Below are positions 1-14,634 of a stretch of DNA of 64,000 bases, in pieces. The notes under the pieces were generated by a model, which made no database searches, was not told where the DNA came from, and was given only the letters and a program-made list of their open reading frames with translations. How positions within the stretch are numbered: position 1 is the stretch's first letter; each line of letters opens with the position of its first letter. A program made the position numbers and the translations under genes. Origin of the DNA: Brevipalpus yothersi (Eukaryota > Arthropoda > Arachnida > Trombidiformes > Tenuipalpidae); contig QZCP01000105.1 of NCBI GenBank assembly GCA_003956705.1, positions 47,718 through 111,717 on the forward strand. The letters run 5' to 3'.

Positions 1-2526
1 ATGTCTTCTTTTTTTCCAGGCCACTTTAGAGCCATTATTTTATTTTAGCCATTCTCTCACATGTCAGGTATGTATCTTTCTTTCTCTTTCTCAATTTCAT
101 TGCCATCTTGAAAATCTTGAAAATCCAATTTTTGTTGGAAGAAAAAACTTGAGCCTTCTTCATGAGGTTAAGCTTGTTTGACAGCTTGTACATAGCTGTA
201 TTGGATTGTCTGTATGTGTATGTGTATGGACATATCTGTATGTTGTGAGTACGGTAAGTGTATGAAGTTTGGTCAAGAGGATCAGTCAAGATGAGGATAA
301 AATACGATTTTATGCTCAAACAAATCATATCTTGGATATATCTTGAAATTTTTCGGGTCTTTACTGCAAGCTCATTTCACTCTACTTGTAGTAATGCTAC
401 TACTACATGAACATGGTTTTTTTCCGAACAATAATCGATTAAGTGCGTGCCATTAACCAACCAGGTACATAAATGGTTCGTACAAATAGATCGTCAAATT
501 TTGCTTTCGATAGATGGAAGTCCACAATTTTTTTCCATCTTACATGTATTCGAAAAATATATCCGAATATCCTTCAATCTTGTGTGAAACATCGATTTAT
601 AGTGATAAAAATACACTATTCACGCACCCAGAAGTAGCAGTGATTACAAGATGGTCAAACAAACAATTATACTTTGATGATGATATTCGATTCACACAAA
701 TACAAATAAACACATAATGCATTATTACGTGTGCCCACATGCACATCGACCATGATTCAGATCTGATTCGCTTCCGAAACGTTTGATAAAGAGAAAGAGA
801 GAGGCTGAATGGATGTTGAGGGTAAAAAATTTCATGCTACTCATTATTCTTGTGGAACATCAATATGAGAAGATGATCAGAATATCAGCCAGGTTCAATG
901 AATCGACATCATTCGTAATCACTCATGAAACGTACAACAGGTTGATGCTATTAATTCTTAAGATGATGATTCGGTAGCAGGAACACAAAAAAAGTATCGC
1001 TCATCATCAGTCCATGTTCTGATAGAGGAAGAGATGTTGATGAAGAACTGTTGCTCTTCTTGATGTTACTACTACCACTACTACTACTTTCGAATTGATA
1101 ATGAGAAAGTGATCATAGTGATGATCACGCATCGAAGATCATCGATTGAGTTGTTGTTCTCACAAGTGATGAACACAAGAGCCTCTAAAATGAATTTTTC
1201 TTCTTCTCACATTCAGGAGAGAGGAAAAGAGAGAGAGAAGATAGATACATTCTTCTAACATTGAACGTTCATTTATCATCTCATCGAGCCCATCAGGCCA
1301 GTGGTCCAAGGCTGAAGATGATGATTGAACGGTCCAGTCGGTAATCAACAATAAGTTGAGAAAAGCCGATAAACAAAGTGGAATATATAAGATCAGCATT
1401 TTTTGGTGAGATGGGCTAGGGTAACATGATTTTCGATACATGATCCCCATATAATAGTAGCCAGAAGAAGAACAGCATCAATGCTATTGGTATGAGAAGT
1501 TTCGTAGAATATTTTGGTAAGATTGATAGAAGATAAAGCCCATTAGATAATAATTTCATGAATATCGATGAATCTTCATTATTGCTGAACTATAATCGAT
1601 CCAATTTCAATTACATGTATCATTTTCCAGGTAAACCAGGTAACTTCATTTTGTAGAAGTTTTGGAGAAAATGATTCGTGAACAAATTCTTCCACCTTTC
1701 CTCCAGTCCAGGTGAAGATTGATCTCTGCTGATTTTCCAAAAACAATCAGAAAAAAGGCTTCACACTTCTCTTTTAATAGCCCAGAAGGTCATCAAAACA
1801 CGTCTAATGATGAAAAAACAAGTGATTGGATACGCATATGGATGGAAAAATTGGGAGAGGAATCTTTCGAAGAGAAAAATTTTGGATGATTTGCAAATTG
1901 AATAGAGAGAGAAGAGATAATGTTGACCACGATCATCAGCACCAGAGGCTAGGACAAGGTTATCATGACAATAGAAACTTGGAACACAAATCGTGATACT
2001 TTCTCCAGAGCATTTTGCCACAGTTGAATTCACAATGAATGGGCAGCATTCATTTATAAATTCATCTTCATCGAAATTTTTTTGCCCCGTTATAAACCCC
2101 ATGTATGATGATGAATTTGAGTATGTGCTGGAACAGACGATAAAAATACATCCCAACACACAAACTAGCCAGATAATATCGATAATAATATTTCAAGAAT
2201 GCCGATGATAATTGCGATGGATAGAAATAATAGCGAACGTGATAATTTTATGCATATATTAGAGGAGCGATCTGATGATGATCCTGATCTTTGTTCGGTG
2301 TTCTATTGAAATAATAAACATAGGATGGGCAGATGAGCAGGGTTAAGATTGAATAGCCGAAAAAAAATTCTTTGAATAATAGAGATGAAGATGAGCAGCA
2401 GTAATATTCAAGGATAGAAAGTGGCCTCAAAGATGAGCGATTTGATCCTCTTCAAAATGCAAGGTGTTTCCTTTACTTTTGCATTTCTCTTTCTTCCAGA
2501 AAAAACTTTTCCTCTCTAACTTCATG

Positions 2527-2550
2527 GAGAGAGAGAGAGAGAGAGAGAGA
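2527..2550. repeat. (GA)n microsatellite
   Basis: Short perfect GA run, typical of the many homopurine/homopyrimidine tracts in this window. Confidence 0.9.
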
Positions 2551-5500
2551 TGAAGATGCTTCTTTTTTGATGAGAAAAATGCTCCAAGCTAGTAGGGAAG
2601 ATGGCATTCCAGAACGGTGTAAGAACTTAATTCCGAAGAGATGATCTGGAATTAACCTCCATTGGCTTCAGGCCATGATGCAATATATTCGATGAGTTCT
2701 GGAGAATGGAATTCAACAATTTTCCAACTGTCTATGTGAGCTTCTGGAATTTGAAGCATCCACAAAAGTGTGAAGAGAGAGAGAGAGAACTTAATGATGC
2801 TGAAAATCTCATGGACCAGAAATTTTTTGATCAATGAAACAATGGTCCATTAGAACTTCTGTACAAATTGACATAAAATTTTGGGCTCCAGCTTCTATCA
2901 AGCAGCATTCCAGGACGGCTGTTCACACTTGTATTGTCTTTAAAAACATTTACCATGTTCACTTTTAAGTTTCTAACAGAAACAATGTTATTCTAGTACA
3001 TCGTCAATACTAAAAGTTGCTTCCATCATTCTCTCCGAAATGATCATCATTCTTCAGACAGTTGCAAGTCATTTGCTTTCACTTGAATAGTCCAAAAAGT
3101 TAGCAAGTGAAAATAATAATAAGCAATGTCTCAATCATGAAGACTCTTCCTTTTCCTCTCTTTCTTTCCCCAGATCTTTCGGGCTATCAAGTCCAAGAGA
3201 ATTCTGCTCTCATGCTATGATGGCAACAATTGAGATGAAGAAGTGAGAGCAATAAAAAGATAGATAGCATAAGAGAGATAGTTCCAGTAACAGTTAGTTG
3301 AATCCAGGTACAACTCAATGGCCGGGGCTAACGAACCTTCAAATTGCTGGCCGAACGATATTAGAGCCAAAAAATTTCACCATCTTTTTAGCCCCACTCT
3401 CTCTCTCTATCTCTCTCTTTTCCATCACTTGAGTGCCACACTAGTGGATTATTTCACTTTCTCGATGTTCCTTTACAATTTACTTTTATCTTCCTCCTCC
3501 TTTTATCATTCATCCCCATCGCACATCTTGGCATCCATCAATGAGGCGAAGAAGGGAATAGAAGAGGAAGGTTTTTTGAGGAAGAGAAAAAATTCTTTCT
3601 CCATCCTTTCCTTCTTCAAAAAGAAAGAGATGCTGCTCATCCGAAGTGATCTCTTACGATTCCAATGTATTGCCCACAATCACTCATCAGTGGAGCACAA
3701 TCAATGCGTTCCGGTAGCCCTGGATGGTGAAGGAATGGGCCAAAAGTAGGGGCAAAGAGAGAGAGTAATTTGGCTTGAAACACTCTCGATTTCATTCTTG
3801 ATTGCCATCTTGGCCAAAATTGCACTGATGGTCACGATCATCAATTGGGAGCCAATGTTTTTACGGTTCAATGTCATAGTCTAGGGGTGTCCAAAGGATC
3901 ACTGGATTGTCAATGATGAAATGTTTTTCAAGCCACTTGCACAAATACACATATATAGACCGGAGAAGTCAAAATTACGACAACGATGACAGAATAGAAA
4001 GTTCCAATGTAACTGATGTAGGGAACAGATCATTTGGAGGAGAGGATCATTGAACTTGGGAAGAGAGAGAGAATAAAAATCACCCTGAATCACTTGGCAT
4101 TCAGGATCTTGGGCAAATATTGGAAGATCATCAGCTTAAGTTTTTGGACATTCTTGGGTGCCTCTGAGGAGAGTGAAGAGTTTGAGAGTGGCTCGAGATG
4201 GAAAATGGTGGCAAATGAGTGGATAACTTTGAGCGTAATCAATCAGTGGGAAAAAGATAAGTGTTCAAATGATATTGCTTGTAAGTCACCGGAGAAGATG
4301 GAGAACATGAAGAAAAAGATGAAGACGATGATGATGAAGAGAAAGATGAATCTGAATCTTCAGCAGCTTTGAACAGTTGTAAGCCGGAAGCAGAACGTGC
4401 TGGCTGTTGATGATGAAAAATTTTCTTCTTTTCGGAAAAAAATTTTGAGCATTCAAGAAAAGGATTCCACTTGCTTCTCTCTCTCTTTCATCATTACGCC
4501 TAAGAAGTGATTAAAGAGTTGCCTTCTCAGGAGATAAAATTTTTCCGGTTAAAATGCATAATGCAAAATAGTAAGTAAAATTCATTGGATATTCAAAATA
4601 TTTTTCAGTTACCAGCCAATCGTTTGTTGTTGATATTGATATGTGATACTGTGGTGACTTGGACGCTGTTATACTTTGGAATGGCATTAAAATTATTCAA
4701 CTTTTTCCCAGGCATAAGTTTTCAATGAGTACTGTCTTCTTCCTCTTTCTTTACCTCTCTTTCTCTCTCCCTCTTCTCTTGATGATAAAAATCTGCATGT
4801 ACAGCAGATAAGTTGATGAAGGTTCATACCAAATGGTGAGGAAGAGAGAGATGAGAAGATGAGAACAGAGAGGTGGGAGTGAAGGGATAGAGTAGAAAAA
4901 AATTGCATCTTGAAACACCCTGATGAATTGATGAGATTTGCTTGGGAGAGAGAGAAAATATTTGACAGGCTAGCTTATGGTGTGTACATGTATCTTCATC
5001 TTCTTTTTTTCTCTTTTCCGCTTTCCTCTTCAACAACAATAAAGTTCCATAACAACTTTTACCTCCTCCGACTATTTTTTTACCTCCTCTCTCCAACACA
5101 TATGCAAATGTACTGATGATGATGAGAGTCTCTATCCTCTACATATAAAGAAGCTCCATGAGGTTGAAGATAGATTTTTTTCTTCTCTCTCTCTCTCTTG
5201 ATCAAAAAAATTCTGGCTCTTCTTCGTTGATGATGAGAATTTTGTACTGATGTAAAAGTAGATGAAAACATCATCATAAAACTTTTTTTTCTATCACTTG
5301 TGGCCAGAATGACATTCCATGGGAAAGTCTTTTTCTCTCTTTTTTTGACACTGGATGCGTATCTTGTATACATAAAAGCATTATTGTATATACACCTCAT
5401 TCTTGTGATTCAGAACACAGGTGATATGTGAGAATGTCCATGAAAAAGTTTGTCGACTGATGTTGATGATGCTGTTGTGCTGAAAATTATTATGCAATTT

Positions 5501-8500
5501 TTAGCCGATCTCGAAGGTTGAATATAGAGGTGATCACTCGAATCGCTACCCAATGAGGGTAGCAAAAGATGTGGAAAATAATAATGAATAAATTATCATC
5601 ATTGTTCATCAGTATCAAGATCAATATCCGGCTTGAAATTATATATGCACACATATACAAATTCTACTGGTAGCCAGCATGTAAGTAGCGAATAGAAGTA
5701 GTATAATTGTAGGAACATGTATCATGCATGTATATGATGGATGCTATCTTTCCTTAGAATTTCTTTTCCTCTTTTTCCCCCAGCAAGTGGTATTGATCAG
5801 CTGTGTGTTCTATCGTTTATCATGGAATCAAGTGCGTTCACTAGCATAGCTTGATAATTGAGCCTTGAAATAGTTTCATTTCAATCAGCTTGCCTCACAA
5901 AATGTACCAAAATGATGCCGATGAGCGTGCTCATGGAGACGATACAAAGTAGAGATGATTAAATAAATACATGTACACGCACATACATACACAATCTAAT
6001 CAACGATCAAACAATTGGGCTACTTATAATTATATGCATGTTGAAAATGAAATGTTCATATTGGAAGCTGGAACGTGAGCATTCGGGCGAAAAGTCGAAG
6101 TGTATATACACTTGGAGGTAAAGGCGTAAAGTCAGATCATCAACTTGATAGAATGTAGTGGCTCATTTTTTTCCGATGAATACAAAATCAGATTGCCAAT
6201 TCAAGTGAATTTGAATAATCAAAAAACGATAGGCGAACACTTTTATTCTCTTTTTCTCCTCCAGCATCCTTGGGATCGTTTCAATTGGAAGACATACACG
6301 TACCATTTGGATCAATGAGAAAAGAAAAACACTGGACACCAACGCAAAGTGGACAAAAGTATCTTTTTTTTCGAAAATGAATTTTGCATGTAAGAAGAAG
6401 AGGGAGAGAGAGATGGTGATTTTTGGTGATTATTAGCCAGATTGGGAACCTCTCTACAACGTGGGCATCCAAGTCTCCAATTGAGTCGAATAAGGAGAGA
6501 GTGAATAAAATTCTTTCTTTTTCCATACAAAACTTATCTTCCTCCTCTTTTGAGCATCCTTGCGTGTGGCACTTCTTTCTCTTTCTGTATCATCTTGAAT
6601 CAAGTTAGATAATAGTTTCTCTCTCTTTTCTATTTTCTATTTTATACATGTATATTCTCCTTTTTTTCTCTTCAATTTTCCGTTCCGTTTGCATGATACA
6701 GTTGGTTTTTTAAGTTGAATTGGTTCAGAGAAGAAAAAGTTTTCTCATAAGAATTTGAAAGAGAAAGTGGAAGAATTGTTGGAGGATGTCGAGAGGGCAG
6801 AGAAGCGAAAATATCATCATCAATTTTCACGATGAAAGAGATGGCCTAAAGTCCAATTAAAATCTTTTTATTGCCCAAGAACAGAGTATAAATTGGAGTA
6901 TTCATGAATATAATCAGATCATATATGCGTTTGCCTTTATTCAATTTCAATCATCAACTCGACCAATTTCGTTTGAATTGGGCAAAGAACTTTGCTAGTC
7001 ACTGATAGAGAAAACTTGGGCATCAGCACGAAATTGAAAAACTTTTTCGCTAGAATTGAGGTTCATTCTCATCTTAAAGATGGACAAAGAGGATATGCAA
7101 ATTAATATTCAAATTGAGCTCAGCTCATTACTGGTGGACGGTAACAATCAGGCTGATGAAGTGGAAAATTTTTGCTTTTCGTTGCAAATTTTGAGGCTGG
7201 TCATGTAATTGGAGATGATGATTACTTTTTACCAAAAATTTTGGAGCTCTCATGAAAATTTTCTCAAACGATGGAGACTAGTTTCAGTGATACCCAGAAG
7301 ATGATGAAAACTGGTGAGCACAATTGAAGCCAATGACTTATTTAGAGTTGATTCCATTTGTCTGTTTCAATTGTAATTTCTATTCTGTATCATGATCAAT
7401 TTCCAGGCACTCCAGGATCAGGATAATTAAAACAATAGTGGCAACACATAATGAGCTTCACTCTCCCTCTGTTCGGTTCACCTTTACTATTACCAATTGC
7501 ATACCATCAAGTGTTGATCTAAATACTTGTCTATTCAGCTAAATTCATATTGAAATAGTGGAACACCACTTCCGTGAATATTTTCACTTCACTGATAATA
7601 TGAATGTCCTCTCCGTCGCCAAGTTTCTCTCTCCTCCAGTCTCATGTCGAATGATCCCAATTTCCTGATCACTATGCGACACATTATTTGTGCCCAATGA
7701 TCGCATGTCTACCATGAGAAACCAACATAACCGATAAAACCATCATTACATGATCACAAACGTCGCTGATGTCGTTGCTTTCCGAGAGAGAGAGAGAGAG
7801 AGATGTTACGGAAACGGTGTTGCTATCATCGATTGATTAATATTTGGGAGATATTGTCGTTAAAGGGAAAAGTGGAATGATTTCGCTTCAAGATTTTGAT
7901 GTTGAATGATGATCTTTTTTCACTTGTCTCCGATCAAATGGCCAGTTTGAAGACAATTGACGGAGATATTCCGTTCAAAAAATACATAACCAGATACTGT
8001 TAAATCGGAAAGTTTATCAGCAGCAGCATCCAGTAAAGGGTTGGTTGTACAGATAAATGTTATATATATGTGTGTGTGTACCTGTCCAGTGGCTCAAATG
8101 ATTCAACTGTTTTTGGCTGATGAGTGTGAATGAATGAAGGATGGTAAAGAAGAAAAAAATTGCTCCATAAAATGGGTATGGTCGATGCATGAGAGTGATA
8201 ATAATTTATCACTTGATTTGAGCTCAATTTCGAGATGTTCTAAATAGAATGTGGTGAGTATTTTGGAAGAGCGAGAGAGAGAGAGAGAGAGAGAGAAGTC
8301 AATTGAATGAATCCGAAACACTTATACAGGGGAAAATAGAGGGAATTCAACATGTACCGTTATGTTTGCATGATCTTACACTGTACATCATCTTACACAC
8401 ACAATCGTCTCTCTCTCTCCCCTCGTGATAAGTTAATCATGAATACGATTGAGAGTGTAAACATTGTCGCTATTCTTGTTAACCGATTCACCACATTAAC

Positions 8501-10512
8501 ATATGCTCAAGTGTAAATCAAGAGCGTTATGTAGATGAAAAGAAGAGAGAGAAAGCGGTCATCAAGTGACCGGTTGATGAACGGATTTGGGTGGCCTATT
8601 CACTATTCACTGGCCAAGTCGCCCATCTTCGGGAATTATTCAAAAATCAGGGCGAACCTCTCTCAGTGGAAGCGAGTAGGATGAAAAATTTTTGCGCCTC
8701 ACAGTATCACGCCATCCAATTAATACTTTCATCTTTTGGGATGCTGGAATATTTTGGTACATTTCTCTTTTCCTCCGGGATGATGTATGTGTGTGTGTGT
8801 ATGATGGTCAGCAAAATAATTAAAGTGATCACATCACGCTTACAATAGCGAGCAATTACAATATATATAAACACAAATTTTTGTGAAATTATTTCATCTT
8901 TCATTTACCATGAATAACAATTGTAACTTGAGATTCATGATGCCCACGGAAAGAGAGAAAGATGTAATAATAGAAAAATGATAGTGATATGCAAAAAATT
9001 TAAATTTAAGCTCAATCAATTTAGCTGATAATAATATGTGAGGAATATTCTAATCTTGTTGGTCACGCGTCTTTAAGTGAAAGGAAATACGATAAATTCT
9101 GTGCCTTTTATCAAATATTTTCGGAATGAGTAAAAGAGAAAACGATTGCATAACTGATGGGAATCAATTTACTCAATCAGTATAAGGTGAGTTGTTAATC
9201 CTTTTTTCGATCGATATTTTGGTATGATGAATGCTCAATCGAATACAAATGAGCGAGAAGGATTAACTTACATCGGTAATCAGTAACCGGTAATCGAACT
9301 CGTTCATCGGAAACGTGTAAGATTGTTCCAACTAGTAAGCTCTTATGGAATGCATTATTTTTGATCCCCTATTTGACCATCTATTATTATTACGATTAAT
9401 GGTTTTTTCTTAACTTCGCTAATCAGTACTTTGGATTATTATTATCATTATTATTCATCCCAATTGAAAGCCCCAGGAGAAGGAGGAGAATGGTGGGTTG
9501 AACATCGAAAAGATGGAAGCGAAAAATCATTCACTTGATCAACATCCAAATCAGTTTCAATCTCATCTTTACCACTCTATTTATCATTCACTCAAACCAC
9601 TCTTTGAATTTTAGTATTTTTTCATTTTCATCCAAATCGATTCATTGATTAGAGGATTTTTCGTGAATTGATTATCATTCCACTCGAATACTGTGTGTGT
9701 GCAATCAAAGGAATATATGCACATATTCGACTTATGAACTAATATTCGGTCAGATAAAGGTAATACAGTGGAGAGAGAGAAACAAACAAAAATGCTACTG
9801 AATGGATCAGATGCATATTCAAATGGATAATCATCCAGTTTGCAAAGTGGTGTCCTGAAAATGACAGATATTTATCACACAAGATGAATGGCTATCAAGG
9901 TGACAAAAAAGCAAACATGAGCCAAGCCAATCATCATCATTGGGCGTTTAAGAGGATGTGATTTCCAAAGCTATTGATCATTTCCATGGCTTTTTGACCC
10001 TTCATCAAGCTAATCATTTGAGGCAACGTGCTGACTTGCTTTGGTAAGAAGAAAAATTTCCACCATCACCTCACTTCTCATGGTGGTCAGTAGTGGTCAG
10101 TAGCTAGAGATAGTGCATGTAATATGAATAGAGATGATGCAGAATAGAAGCTTTTCAGATCCGTTTTGACCTCTCTTCAACAACTACTTTCACCACACTT
10201 TTCACTTTATTTACCATCATTCAATTTTTCTCTCTTCCTCTTAATCTTCAAATCATTGGGCCGAGAGATGGTAAATTCAAAATGATTACGATTTATTCAC
10301 TCTCTCTCCATCCTCCACTTTCCACATTTCAATGAAAAATCAGAGAAAAGAACCATGGACATTGTGTACTGCCCAAATTTATTTCAATGTGAATGGTGAA
10401 TTAAAATCACATTGAAGCAAGAAATGGAATAAAAGAATAAAGCAGTGGGTAAGTCTAGAATATGATGAAGTGGTCCATCTTCTTCTTCCAAAAATGAAAG
10501 TCATTCCACTTT

Positions 10513-10516
<4 letters not shown>

Positions 10517-10579
<63 letters not shown>
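10517..10579. repeat. (GA)n microsatellite
   Basis: Perfect GA dinucleotide run of about 60 bp. It produces a spurious SLSLS-rich open frame on the minus strand. Confidence 0.95.
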
Positions 10580-10582
<3 letters not shown>

Positions 10583-11153
10583 GATGGGCCCACAAATGAA
10601 AGGGTATATATACATGTATGTAAGCGATAAGCTTTGCGAATATGAGCTAAAGTAAAGGTCTTTGGCCAGCAACTTTAACGCTTGTTGTACTCGCTTGAGA
10701 GAAAGAGAGGCCATATTCCAGGTATACAGGTATGTGAGAGAGAGAGATGACCAGCTCAAGTTACTGAATCATGTTATTTTTGTGGTTTTCTTGGGTTATC
10801 TGGTGGAAATTAATGCTACCTGATTCGCCCAGCATATATGCTATATAGATTTTCAGATGGACTGGAATGAAATGGAATGGAATCGGATGGAGAGAGTGCA
10901 TGATCAAGCGAGTGTGTGTGTCTCTCGACTTTTTTAGATAGCCTCATCACCAGCTTCAACACTAAGATCCGTTAATTCATGAAAATCATCTCGAGACATG
11001 TATCAGAATAAGATGAAAAGTAATGTGAGAGAAATAAACAGGTTAACTAAATGATTGAACAGTTCTCTCTCTCTCTCTCTATCCACCATGATCGGCAGCT
11101 ACTATTTTAGGACACTTTCATTGATACCTTGATTGATTGTGGCGTCTTATTTT

Positions 11154-11158
<5 letters not shown>

Positions 11159-11217
<59 letters not shown>
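11159..11217. repeat. (CT)n microsatellite
   Basis: Perfect CT run of about 58 bp, in the opposite strand sense to the GA run about 600 bp upstream. Confidence 0.95.
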
Positions 11218-11221
<4 letters not shown>

Positions 11222-13251
11222 TCATTCAGAAAATTTTCATCAACGTAGACCCTTGCTACTGATGATATCAATTCGCTAATTTGACTAACGCGCTCGACTG
11301 GACGGCATGTAATGGTCGGTCATCGAAAGTCACGAAAATGAGAATTGAACTCGAAAGATGATCCAAGAGAGGGAAAAAAGGATGCTCAAAAGTGACTGAA
11401 GAAAAAATTAAGAAGTGATCCTCTCTCTCTCTCATCTTCATCATGCTTTTGCAATATTTTGTAAAAACCAGATCATCATCACCATTATCATTACCATCTT
11501 GTCCGTTGGACACAGAACAGGATTACAGACTGGCAAGAGAGGAGACCCGAAAATATACGCACACTAACACTTGGATTCACCTTCATATCTGAACACTTCT
11601 GATGTGTGTGTGTATATGTATGCTTGGGACTGTTATATACAGAAGTTGAAATAAAAATCAGATCATCCGGAGGTGTTTTGTCATCATTTTCTCATGCTAG
11701 CCTCTTCTTCAGGAATGGGAATAACGATAATGGTGGCGATAATATTTGATAGAATTTTTTTCTTTTGATTGAACAGTTTCGAGTGTAATAAGATTTCTTT
11801 CGTTCATTTCATTTAATTTCTCTTGCTTATAAAGCAAGAAATCATTGATTTTTAGAGTGGTAAAAATTTTAGAGGTTCCTCTTCTCAAGGATTCCGTTAT
11901 TTTCACTTTTTTAGAGGAAAAAGAAGCAGCTACATGAATGCCTACCCCTTAAAAAGTGAAGGTGTTGAAGGTGATAGGTAAGAAAAGTGTTAATGAGTCA
12001 TTGTAATCATGATGACATAAGATATGTGAATGTATATGAAATTACAACTATTACAACTACTGAATGTCAGTAAGGTGCAAAAAAACAGTATACATTCACA
12101 TCAAAATACATGGTGTTGATATCATGTAGGTACAATCGACAAAATGACTCTAAATGGAAACATAATTGATTGCACAGCTATTGTTTTTGGTTGCAAATTT
12201 GGGTGAATGTGAAGGTGTAAAAGCTATAGATAATGTTATCATCCATGATCATCGTTCTCAATGAGAAAAGTAGCTCATGGATATGCTTAATTGTGGTAGT
12301 AGAAAGCAGAAGATCAAAAAAAACAAAACATCATACTTTTTGCCGCCGATAATTCGAAAAAGGGTTCAGAATAAGTAACGGAAGTTTTTAACACACGCTG
12401 ACAATGTATACATACACATTGTTGGGGGTCAGATTGAAATGTTAAATATTTTCGGGATAAATGATATGCAAAGTGAGCAACTTACCGGGATGACATAATA
12501 CTTGTGAAATGATGAAACATTTTGAACGATATGATTGTCAATCACCAAGCGTGTATCCATTTTTCGATTATACAAAAAAGAAGAGAGAGAAACTTTTTCT
12601 TCTTGAATGCTGCTGTCAATACACACAGACACAAATACACTCGATTACTGTTCAAATGCAGTTCAATCAGTCAAACAGTATTGAATTTAATCACCATGAA
12701 AAGTGAGTTTGAATTTCAAAAATTTAGTCATCAAAATTCTTGTCAAAAAAAAGTTATGAAACAACCAATCAGCTGGAGAAAATGGAAGTTAAAGTTTGCA
12801 ATATGATCCAATTCAATGAGTCGTTTGTGTGTAATTCCAAAGAGAAAGAAATGTATCCACCAATACTAGTCAATCAAAATTGTTTCATTGATGACAAAAT
12901 ATTCGATGATAATAAAGTCTTAAAGTTGTATATGTAGATATAATTGAAACATCCACTCACACACATATACACAGTTGAATAATCACTTGATAAATGTCAC
13001 TGAAATAAAATGAATAAAGCGTGCGGAAAACATCAAGAGAGAAAGAGGAGAGAAAATACAAGAGAGCAAAAAGTTTTTATTCTTCTCTCTTCCAAACACA
13101 CACATATATAAACACACAACAACACTGTTTGCTGAATGCTAACGGCTTTTCAAGCCGGCTTAGGCTGCTGTAGTAAAACGCTACTCGGCACGTTCGCTCG
13201 TACACTGGATCATGATGGAATGAAAAAAAGCCTGCAAAAAAAGTAGGAACC

Positions 13252-13302
13252 GGAGAGAGAGAGAGAGAAAGAGGAGGGAGAGAGGCTCTCTCTCTCTCAT
13301 TT

Positions 13303-13339
<37 letters not shown>

Positions 13340-13381
13340 CTCTCTCTCCTCAGATGAAGAGAGAGAGAGAGAGAGAGAGCT
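13252..13381. repeat. compound GA / CT / CTTT tract with inverted arms
   Basis: A GA-rich segment is followed by a CT and CTTT segment and then by GA again within about 130 bp. The purine and pyrimidine blocks are complementary, so the single strand could fold into a long hairpin. The spurious open frame across it is almost entirely S, L, E, R and K. Confidence 0.85.
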
Positions 13382-14048
13382 CATGAGATAGAGGAAGAGA
13401 GAGAGGATCTCTTGGAGAACATATCCTGTTCATGAGAGAGATGCACAAGTGCCAAACAAGAAGGACCACTTTTATTTATTCTTCTTCTTGATTCTTTTCC
13501 TCTCTCTCTTTCTCTTTCTCTCTCTTTTCTTTATTCAACTTCAAATAGTCCATATTTTTGTAAGCTTTTTTACACTTGTTCACCGAATTCTGGTTCCAAG
13601 TTAGTGTGTGATGAGAAGAGGGGCCAAGAGAGGTGAGAGAGAATGAGCTGAGGTGCCGTCTAGTGAAATTTTGGGTGAAAAATTGGAGTAGTTCATCAGA
13701 TGTGTGAGTGTTAGAAAGTATCTTTTATGATGAGAATTTTGTTGAGCTCTAAGATACATCACAATGAATACAATGGATGAGATATTTATCGAGATGTTTG
13801 GCATTGAAAATTCTTTAATCAATAAATCTCTCATTTGAATTAGAGAGCATAGACGATACTTTTCTTACGGTCATATTGAGCACCCGAAATTAATTCTAAG
13901 CTTCACGATCAATATGTAAAATATTCCAAAATTTGAGAATGTTGAAAGTGTTTGTTCGCAAATTATGATAAGAAAAACTTGGGTAGAACATAAACTCTTC
14001 CCACTAGAACAACTAGAGAATCGTGAGCTTTTCGAATTATGATCACAT

Positions 14049-14095
14049 AAAAAACTGTAAAATCTCGATTCATACTCAATGTTCATATTATAATG
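14049..14095 (+). promoter_or_regulatory. PSE-like box plus TATA, small-RNA copy A
   Basis: The box AAAACTGTAA at 14051 lies 68 bp before the inferred RNA start (counted from the A of ACTGTA), and an A/T-rich TATA-like element near 14086 lies about 36 bp before it. The same two elements recur at near-identical distances before the other copies, which resembles gene-external snRNA-type promoters. This is inference from spacing. Confidence 0.5.
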
Positions 14096-14121
14096 CTCTC
14101 CCGCACAAATTTTTCAGAATT

Positions 14122-14219
14122 ACTGTCCGTTTCCCAAAGTCGCACTGATATTCGCCTAGCCGTGCCGACGCTTGGCCAGTGATGGCTAGCTCTGTTTTGA
14201 GGAGTTTGGCAGTTATTTT
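14122..14219 (+). ncRNA. candidate structured small RNA, copy A (short, divergent)
   Basis: Conserved unit beginning ACTGTCCG and ending GGCAGTTATTTT. The first six bases pair with GGCAGT just before the 3' T run (A-T, C-G, T-A, G-C, T-G, C-G). An internal stem CTAGCC (14156-14161) pairs with GGCTAG (14184-14189), a different sequence from the stems in other copies at the same place. It lacks the ACCAATCGG block and the 3' hairpin of later copies, so it is shorter (about 98 nt). A TTTT at 14195-14198 could end pol III transcription early. The product is unrecognised; start and end are inferred from conservation. Confidence 0.45.
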
Positions 14220-14561
14220 ACCTGTAGAAAAATATGACAAAAATTTGCACAATAGTAATTTCCCATCTTTCCCATGAAAACGTTGCCTTTGACGTGCCTC
14301 GAGCACTTGTAAATATTGCTGATTAAGATTTCAGGATCCATTTTCCATTCAACTATTCTAGCTTCATCCTGAATATGCAGACCTTCGATGTTGCTTAGTT
14401 ATTTTCGAGGTTGATTCTCATCCCTGATTGGGTCTAGAAATAATTTCGAATATTTGAAATATTTTGTCATAAATTATGAAATAGGAAACTCCTCTAAGAG
14501 TATCATTCCCTCCTTAATTGTGATAAAGAGCTGACTGACGGTATCTTCGGGCAGATAAATG

Positions 14562-14608
14562 CAAAAAACGGTAAAATTCTGACCACTCAATGAGGCACAC
14601 TTATATTC
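14562..14608 (+). promoter_or_regulatory. PSE-like box plus TATA, small-RNA copy B
   Basis: The box AAAAAACGGTAAAATT starts 67 bp before the inferred RNA start (counted from ACGGTA); TATA at 14602 lies 33 bp before it. One base of the otherwise invariant ACTGTA core is changed to ACGGTA. Confidence 0.5.
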
Positions 14609-14634
14609 CTCTTGCTGAAACAATTTATGCTATT

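Larger units (their letters stand above)
1..14040. other. long non-coding stretch, no supported gene
   Basis: I see no convincing gene here. The longest open frames (about 130-143 codons near 1.76-2.16 kb and 3.32-3.75 kb) have no recognisable domain, are rich in runs such as SLSLS or RKRKK that come from GA/CT repeats, and lack matching splice partners. The stretch is dominated by short GA/CT runs, ATCATC/GATGAT runs and TG/CA runs. It may be intergenic or part of very long introns; the sequence alone cannot decide. Confidence 0.6.

Noticed and set aside
3318..3749. 143-codon plus-strand open frame
   Set aside because: Serine/leucine- and lysine-rich text from CT/GA-rich DNA, with no domain, signal peptide or splice context.
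10379..10759. 126-codon minus-strand open frame with long LSLSLS run
   Set aside because: Translation of a GA microsatellite; the same happens at 15650, 28428, 32604, 54876 and 56463.
14088..14306. Minus-strand 72-codon frame over small-RNA copy A
   Set aside because: Explained better by the conserved RNA-like unit; the frame is not kept in the other copies.
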